Assembly (NCBI GenBank): GCA_031256035.1
Contig: JAIRRJ010000115.1
Coordinates: forward strand, 1-64,000
Source of the DNA: Treponema sp.
GTDB taxonomy: Bacteria; Spirochaetota; Spirochaetia; Treponematales; Breznakiellaceae
Length of the DNA: 64,000 nt
Reading direction: 5' to 3'
Shown: positions 58,901 to 64,000 of the stretch, in pieces
Layout of the letters: every line of letters starts with the position of its first letter
Position numbering within the stretch: the first letter of the stretch is position 1
Position numbers and translations under genes: made by a program
Notes under the pieces: model-generated
Seen by the model: only the letters and a program-made list of their open reading frames with translations
What the model was told of the DNA's origin: nothing
Databases searched by the model: none

Positions 58901-60130
58901 TCAGAACCTCAGCCTGAGCTTGGCGCTTAAATCGAAGTAGTGGCCAAAACGCTCAGGCAATAGCGGTTGCAGCCTGTCCGGTGGTATGGGACCAAGCTCG
59001 CCGCGGTTGCCGTCTCCTGAAAATAAATCACGATCAAGGGGAGCCTGCGCAGTAACGGTCAAAGTCGCTCCTTGAAAAAGATCGTGGTTGAGGCTTACAA
59101 CCGGCGTAAAAGAAACATCATCAAAACAGGAAATCAAAGCAATGGTCACGTTGGTGTAGTCATTGAAACGCCAGGTGAAGCCCGTGTACAAATAATTTTC
59201 GTTGGAGAAACCTGCCGCAGTTGAGGAAGATACGCCATTGTACAAGTATTCGGCAAGGACGATTAAGTTTCCATCAAGGAATGAATAGTCCGCGCCCAAA
59301 CTGAATGAAAGCCCGTCAATTTCTGTCCATGCCTCGTGGTTGTATACATACAGCGCGTCCATCACCAACCCCACTTCCAGATCGGCTTTGACCGAAATAC
59401 CAGCGCGGTGAATCCCTTGATCCGAACCGTATGCGGGTGACTCAAAAGAATACAACGCCTGAAGACTTGCCTTGTCCCAGTGCCGCTCCATCGAAATGCC
59501 GGTAAGCCCGCCTTCGCCGCTCTGCTCAAATGGATTGCGGGGAGCCGCGCCGAAACCGAGCAGCTTGAGATCGTCATTGGGATACCAGGAAAGCCCCGCT
59601 CCCAAAACCGCGCGGGGGCGGGCATCGGGTTTCAGGGGATTTTTGGGGTTGAGAAAATCAGAAGACCCCCAAATCTGACCGTAGCCGAAAGGCAGCCGCA
59701 TAAGCCCGCCGTCAAGATCAACTGATTCGCCGTTGAGCCGGAAGTAGAGGCGTTCTAGTTCCATCGCGGCAATGTAGTTCACACCATCGGCATAAGATGT
59801 TGGGCTAACGCCAGTGTGAGGCTGCGTAGAAAGAATAAAGCCGCCCATTTGCTCTACTGCTGCCGCATAATCCCCCGCGGCGGCGATAAAGTTAAACGCC
59901 CCGTAAAATGTCGCACTGTCCTTTAATTTTGCCTGCATCCTGATATTCGCGAATTCTTCAACCCCGTAGGAAAATGCCGGAGAATCCACCGCTCCCGCCC
60001 GCAGAGAGACGGAGGAGTCCAGCAAGCCGGAAAAGGTCAAACCCTGCGCAAAAAGACCGAGGTTTGCTGTGTAAAGTATCAATGAAAAAAATATAATTCG
60101 TTTGCTCACTGCTACCTGTTCACTGCTCAC
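58901..60130 (-). CDS. Putative outer-membrane beta-barrel protein
   Basis: About 409 residues: signal sequence (IIFFSLILYTANLGLFAQG) then many short amphipathic strands with aromatic residues and glycine, ending in LRLRF, a C-terminal aromatic typical of outer-membrane proteins. It follows the LolA-like and permease genes, so it may be their client or the outer-membrane part of the system. The start region lies in a heptamer array: GTG 60130 (with AGGA before it) and GTG 60109 are both possible. Confidence 0.7.
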   Translation of the reverse strand: MSSEQVAVSKRIIFFSLILYTANLGLFAQGLTFSGLLDSSVSLRAGAVDSPAFSYGVEEFANIRMQAKLKDSATFYGAFNFIAAAGDYAAAVEQMGGFILSTQPHTGVSPTSYADGVNYIAAMELERLYFRLNGESVDLDGGLMRLPFGYGQIWGSSDFLNPKNPLKPDARPRAVLGAGLSWYPNDDLKLLGFGAAPRNPFEQSGEGGLTGISMERHWDKASLQALYSFESPAYGSDQGIHRAGISVKADLEVGLVMDALYVYNHEAWTEIDGLSFSLGADYSFLDGNLIVLAEYLYNGVSSSTAAGFSNENYLYTGFTWRFNDYTNVTIALISCFDDVSFTPVVSLNHDLFQGATLTVTAQAPLDRDLFSGDGNRGELGPIPPDRLQPLLPERFGHYFDLSAKLRLRF

Positions 60131-60145
60131 TATCCTACTTCCTAT
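60104..60145. repeat. Heptamer array across the gene boundary and start codon
   Basis: GCTCACT, GCTACCT, GTTCACT, GCTCACT, ATCCTAC, TTCCTAT in register. It covers the start codons of the barrel-protein gene and touches the stop of the LolA-like gene (60142). One unit (GCTACCT) departs from consensus exactly where the regular repeat would give a TGA stop. Confidence 0.8.
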
Positions 60146-60882
60146 CTCTCCAGATTTCTCTGGCTAAAAACAGAATCCGCGATGGGCTTGTCCAGCACAA
60201 CATTCTTCATCACAAAGGTAGTCTTGCTGTCCTTGCGCAAGAGATCGCGTATTTCAACTTCTGTCGGAAAGCGACGGCCTGCAAGAGTTTCCACCTTCAG
60301 CAAATTGAACTCTTTAAGCTTTGCGCCGGAAAGGGCGTACAGTTCATAGTGGAGCATGTCTCCTGTTTCCTTGTCGATCCACAGTTTGCGCTTGGGGTAG
60401 CTTTCGGTCTTCTTTTTTGCCGTAAGCTCAAGCACCCACGCGTCCCGTTCACGCCATGTTTCCGAACCAGAAAGAACCGGATTGTAGCGGCTGGAAAGGG
60501 TGTCGTTGTTGATTGTGTCTTCGTAGGACATATCTGAACCCATCATGGATTCTTTTAACATGTGGCCGGAAATGAGCATAACCCCTTCCGTGTCAGGCGA
60601 ATACACATACAGCCTTGCGCCTTTTTTGAGGTACTTGGTTCCCCTGTCTTCGGGGTTGGTAAATTCGATAAAGCTGTCGGCATTTCCCTTTGCCCACGCT
60701 TTCATCGTTTTCACATAACGGCGCCCCTGATACTCAATGATGATTTCTCCTTCGTACTCAATGGTGTTATAAATCTCATTTGTGTCCACACGCCGCAAGA
60801 GTTCCACAGCAGAAGGATTCTGCGCAAAACAGAAACCCGCCGCCACTGCGATTAACACAATCACCAAAAACTTCCTATTCAT
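60142..60882 (-). CDS. LolA-like outer-membrane lipoprotein-sorting protein
   Basis: 246 residues with signal MNRKFLVIVLIAVAAGFCFA. The body fits the LolA-like/DUF4292 fold: YEGEIIIEYQGRRYVKTMKAWAKG, GTKYLKKGARLYVYSPDTEG, SGSETWRERDAWVLELTAK, and KLWIDKETGDMLHYELYALSG. It lies between a barrel protein and two LolC/E-type permeases, so it probably ferries a lipid or lipoprotein across the periplasm. Confidence 0.85.
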   Translation of the reverse strand: MNRKFLVIVLIAVAAGFCFAQNPSAVELLRRVDTNEIYNTIEYEGEIIIEYQGRRYVKTMKAWAKGNADSFIEFTNPEDRGTKYLKKGARLYVYSPDTEGVMLISGHMLKESMMGSDMSYEDTINNDTLSSRYNPVLSGSETWRERDAWVLELTAKKKTESYPKRKLWIDKETGDMLHYELYALSGAKLKEFNLLKVETLAGRRFPTEVEIRDLLRKDSKTTFVMKNVVLDKPIADSVFSQRNLER

Positions 60883-60898
60883 CTTAACCTCCTGTATT

Positions 60899-60947
60899 TA
60901 GTGAGCAGTTATCAGTGAGCAGTGTCTGTCACTGTTCACTGCTCTCT
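60899..60947. repeat. Facing heptamer arrays forming a hairpin
   Basis: TAGTGAG, CAGTTAT, CAGTGAG, CAGTGTC then TGTCACT, GTTCACT, GCTCTCT. The centre folds as AGTGAGCAGTG-TCTGT-CACTGTTCACT with one G-T pair. It fills the gap between permease stop and LolA-like start. Confidence 0.75.
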
Positions 60948-62217
60948 ATCTCCGTAATGCCTCAACGGGTTCCACAAAAGCGCTTTTCAGCGATGGAATC
61001 AGTGTAAAGAGCGATGCCACTCCAACGCCCATGAGCCATGCCTGAAACAATTTGCCGAAGCTAAACTGAAAAAAAATCGCGTTGCCCATCGGCATATCGG
61101 CGAATTGGCTTCCGAATTGATCCATCAGACGGATGGGGAAGCCGGAGCCGATGCCGGTAATAAGCCCTCCGACAATTACGCCCGCCAGCGCGCCGAAAGC
61201 GGCAAGGAAAAACGATTCAAAGAAAAACACCTTTACTATTTCGGCGCGAGTCATGCCGAGGCATCCCATCATGCCGATTTCCTTGATCCGTTCATGGATG
61301 ATCATCACCACAGTATTGATGATAAGGAAACTTGCAACAATCAGGAACACCATGAAAACAATGGTGTATATGGGCGCTACCATTTTCATCATCGCAACCC
61401 AGTAGTTGTCCTGCCATTCGGAAACGATATTGTCATTTCCCAGCATGGTCTGTACTGCGGCGGTAATGGACGCGCTCTGTTTGGGGTCTTCGGCGAAGAT
61501 AACAAGCGCTTGAGTTCCTTCATCCAGTACCAGCAGCCGCTGGAGCCGTTCAATGTCAACAATGATGTACTGTTCATCTACTTTGCGGTAATCATAGTTG
61601 TAGATGCCGGTAATCTCGGGACTCCAAATCTTGTCTGAAAACTGAGCGGATACGGTTTTCAAAGGAAGCCTGTCGCCGATACTCAAGCCCGCTTTCTGGG
61701 CAAAAATATGCCCGATGGCGCACTCGTTTGAATCGGGCGCGGGGTAGCGGCCTTCGAGAATACCGTCATCGCGGTCGGTTAAATTAAAATGATTTAACTT
61801 CATTTCATCTTCAATGCTCAAGCCCCAGAGTATCGCGTGTTTGATCACACTTTCCTGCAATGTTGCATAAGTTGTAATCCGGGGAAAAACCGCACTCACA
61901 CCGGGAATTTCCATGATATCCGCGGCAAGCTCTTTCCAGCTTCTTCCGTCCGCCACAGGGTACTGTACCGGCATATATTCATTTTCAGCCTCGTACTGCG
62001 CCGATACAGCCTTGACGTGCCCCAGCTCAAACACCTGCACCAGCTCATTTATGTTGCCGATCATCCCGCCAATCATCGCTGAATACATCACGATAAAAAA
62101 TACCGCAATGCCGACCGCCGTAAAACAAAAGGCCGTCCGCCGCATGTTCCGCCAGATATTCCGAAAGGCAATTTTGATCAACGTACCAGTGCCGCCTTGT
62201 TTATATTCGTTTGTCAT
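60946..62217 (-). CDS. FtsX/LolC-E-type ABC transporter permease 1
   Basis: 423 residues in the MacB/LolC architecture. One N-terminal helix (AFCFTAVGIAVFFIVMYSAMIGG) and a large periplasmic domain precede three C-terminal helices with FtsX motif HERIKEIGMMGCLGMTRAEIVKVFFFESFFLAAFGALAG. AAGGGG precedes the ATG. With the next permease it would form the membrane half of an ABC exporter; the ATPase gene is expected just beyond the window end. Confidence 0.9.
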   Translation of the reverse strand: MTNEYKQGGTGTLIKIAFRNIWRNMRRTAFCFTAVGIAVFFIVMYSAMIGGMIGNINELVQVFELGHVKAVSAQYEAENEYMPVQYPVADGRSWKELAADIMEIPGVSAVFPRITTYATLQESVIKHAILWGLSIEDEMKLNHFNLTDRDDGILEGRYPAPDSNECAIGHIFAQKAGLSIGDRLPLKTVSAQFSDKIWSPEITGIYNYDYRKVDEQYIIVDIERLQRLLVLDEGTQALVIFAEDPKQSASITAAVQTMLGNDNIVSEWQDNYWVAMMKMVAPIYTIVFMVFLIVASFLIINTVVMIIHERIKEIGMMGCLGMTRAEIVKVFFFESFFLAAFGALAGVIVGGLITGIGSGFPIRLMDQFGSQFADMPMGNAIFFQFSFGKLFQAWLMGVGVASLFTLIPSLKSAFVEPVEALRR

Positions 62218-62230
62218 TTTTATCCCCTTC

Positions 62231-63967
62231 TCATTCGAACCTTAGGCTTTCGGTTATAGGCATCTTTACCGCACGGCGCGTTGGAAAGATTGCCATGAAC
62301 GATGAAAGAAGCGTTGCCACTAACCCCGACCCGATAATTACCGGCACATTCCACACACTGCGAAAAACGCCGGTGGTGCGGAAGCCGATGCCGTCGCTCA
62401 AGGTGTCTGCCATTGCGGTGAAATCAAAACCGTATTTCACCACCGGATAATTGACGATGCAGCCGAGGATAATGCCGAGAAGCCCGCCGATAAACCCGAG
62501 GAAACCAGCCTCCAGCATATACACCATGATCATCTGTTTGTCGGTCATTCCCAATGCCCGCATCATACCGATCTCCTTTGTCCGCTCCAGTATCGCCAGC
62601 AGGATCGTGTTTGAGATTCCAAGGAACGAAAGCAGGAGCAAAAGGAAAGCAAGAACCTGAGGCGCTCCGGTTTGAATCGCTTCGTAGCTCAGGTATTCAT
62701 CCGAATAATCAAACCATGTCTTTACACCTAACTCATTCGGCAGAGACAGGCCATGCGCGGCAAGTCCACGTTCAAGAGCTGCGGTGATCACTTCGGCGCT
62801 TTCGCTCTTGCCGGGAAGCCGCGAATCGGGTACACCTTTTTCTCTTATCAAAAGTTCCGTTACCGCGCCTTCAAGCATCATGCCCGCTTCGTCCTGCAAA
62901 ACGTCCAGCGGGATATAGGCGGTGTTGCCGTTGGGAAGCGGATCAGGGGAATTGATCACTCCGACCACCACCGCGTCAACGAGCTGATTCACATGACGCA
63001 CCGCGCCTGAAAAGCCCGCGCGGATCATCGCGGCAAGCACCTGCTCCAGCAGCGCTTCATCTTCATCATCATTTAACAAATAAGCCTGCATAAAACTTTC
63101 GTATTCGTAAGCCGCTTCCACCAGCGGAATATCTTCGCTGCGCAGAGCGGGTAACAGTTCCCCTTCCCATTTGTCGGGGCGGATCGTCTCCGGCACTGCC
63201 TTTATGTCGATCACCGCATTGATCCGCACATCATTGCGGCTTGCCTGCGCGATCAGGTTCCAGTAGCGATCAAGGTCAACCTTTGAGGCGCTCCTTTTTA
63301 GGATCACCCGCTCATTACCCTCTGCAAGTCTTTCAACCGGAGCAAACGGGTCTTTTGCAGCAGGAGTTGCCGCATCATACAGCGACCGGATAAAATCCCT
63401 GTCGTTCTGGTTTTGCGCCGCCTGTTCAATCAATGCCTCAAGTTCAAGCCGGTGAGGCCGGGTGGGAATCCCCACTTTGAGTTTTTCCGCTGCCATGGTT
63501 CCCAGCGCAATTTCAAAATTGCCGTTCTGCACGAAACGGCCAAAGTCAACATAAGGAACATATCGCAGCACTTCCATTTCGGCGGCAGGTTCTACCGCGT
63601 GAAACAAAATAGGCGCGGAACCCGATGTTGAAAACAATGTGCCTGAAAACACATAACGCGGAGTGCTGCAATACCCCTCACGATCAAGCGCGTCTTTGTA
63701 TATTTCCCAATCTTTGAAATTCTCATAACTGGGCATCTCATCCTTTTTTTCAAAGTAGAGTTTGGTTTGCAGCTTTGCAGCCCCTATTTCGTAATTGACA
63801 ATATTCCTACGGGACTCGACAGCCATGCCGCCGAGCCAACTGTTTAGGAAGATATACACCGCAACGCTCACCATGATTGCCGCCGAGGTAAGTATCGTCT
63901 TTACCTTGTGCCGCGCTAGGTTGCGCAGGGCGATTTTCTTTAGTTCCCAAATACCGTGTAACGTCAT
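62231..63967 (-). CDS. FtsX/LolC-E-type ABC transporter permease 2
   Basis: 578 residues, same architecture with a larger periplasmic domain (residues about 45-425) and an FtsX block ERTKEIGMMRALGMTDKQMIMVYMLEAGFLGFIGGLLG. The start at 63967 (MTLHGIWELKKIALRN) sits six bases after AGGGAGG; ATG 63970 and GTG 63973 are too near. The 27 bases to the window edge probably hold the end of the upstream gene, likely the ATP-binding subunit, but its frame cannot be decided. Confidence 0.9.
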   Translation of the reverse strand: MTLHGIWELKKIALRNLARHKVKTILTSAAIMVSVAVYIFLNSWLGGMAVESRRNIVNYEIGAAKLQTKLYFEKKDEMPSYENFKDWEIYKDALDREGYCSTPRYVFSGTLFSTSGSAPILFHAVEPAAEMEVLRYVPYVDFGRFVQNGNFEIALGTMAAEKLKVGIPTRPHRLELEALIEQAAQNQNDRDFIRSLYDAATPAAKDPFAPVERLAEGNERVILKRSASKVDLDRYWNLIAQASRNDVRINAVIDIKAVPETIRPDKWEGELLPALRSEDIPLVEAAYEYESFMQAYLLNDDEDEALLEQVLAAMIRAGFSGAVRHVNQLVDAVVVGVINSPDPLPNGNTAYIPLDVLQDEAGMMLEGAVTELLIREKGVPDSRLPGKSESAEVITAALERGLAAHGLSLPNELGVKTWFDYSDEYLSYEAIQTGAPQVLAFLLLLLSFLGISNTILLAILERTKEIGMMRALGMTDKQMIMVYMLEAGFLGFIGGLLGIILGCIVNYPVVKYGFDFTAMADTLSDGIGFRTTGVFRSVWNVPVIIGSGLVATLLSSFMAIFPTRRAVKMPITESLRFE

Positions 63968-64000
63968 CATCACCCTCCCTTTATTTCATCGCTTTCGATC

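Overview
The window looks like the chromosome of a gut-type treponeme or close relative (Spirochaetota). The evidence is the periplasmic flagellar sheath protein FlaA, a V-type (not F-type) ATPase operon with a DUF2764 gene, a spirochaete-style PilZ protein, several lipoproteins with loose lipoboxes, and a glucuronoxylan-degrading locus. This assignment rests on remembered family distributions, not on a search.

Layout. 0-5.6 kb, plus: methyltransferase, ATP-grasp enzyme and N-acetylmuramoyl-L-alanine amidase, joined by ATGA overlaps, then a GerMN protein and flaA with its own promoter and terminator. 5.6-7.1 kb: RelA/SpoT-TPR protein and tRNA-Arg(TCT). 7.1-16.1 kb, minus: V-ATPase operon (E, DUF2764, A, B, D, I, K) behind a 504-residue treponemal protein. 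16.2-25.2 kb: accessory region with a CsgG-like/DUF4384 lipoprotein, a lipid-anchored WD40-caspase protein, a beta-helix lipoprotein, a DUF2281 protein, an HU/Ig-like protein, a decayed lipoprotein gene and two unassigned structured-RNA candidates. 25.2-32.2 kb: beta-propeller/HEAT protein, CapA-like lipoprotein, prmC, prfA, a 56-residue cysteine protein and two envelope proteins. 32.2-36.7 kb: XRE regulator divergent from a gtrB-gtrA-yfhO lipid-glycosylation operon. 36.7-47 kb, mostly minus: DEAD-box helicase with ABC-F ATPase, yajC-secD-secF-ispH, and HD hydrolase with ComFB. 47-52.7 kb: exported protein, PilZ protein, ankyrin protein, EttA. 52.8-58.9 kb: GH67, mannonate dehydratase, secreted GH30, CE4 esterase and DUF2147 protein. 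58.9-64 kb, minus: outer-membrane barrel protein, LolA-like protein and two LolC/E-type permeases.

The most unusual property is the density of short repeats placed inside intact reading frames. Heptamer arrays (consensus CACTGCT), a 19-bp element (GCGCGGGAAACTTCGTTGC) and several palindromes add peptides to a methyltransferase, an ATP-grasp enzyme, PrmC, IspH and an RNA helicase. In the amidase a heptamer array encodes the signal-peptide core. Because seven is coprime to three, the heptamer array reads as the same peptide cycle (HCSLLTA) in all frames of one orientation and hits stops in the other.

Other leads: a two-hairpin element with compensatory changes just upstream of two ribosome binding sites; an RGLTVE-type motif repeated in the caspase lipoprotein and its neighbour (possible cleavage sites); and about eight genes whose start codon lies 5-11 nt after a -10-like hexamer, suggesting leaderless or near-leaderless transcripts.
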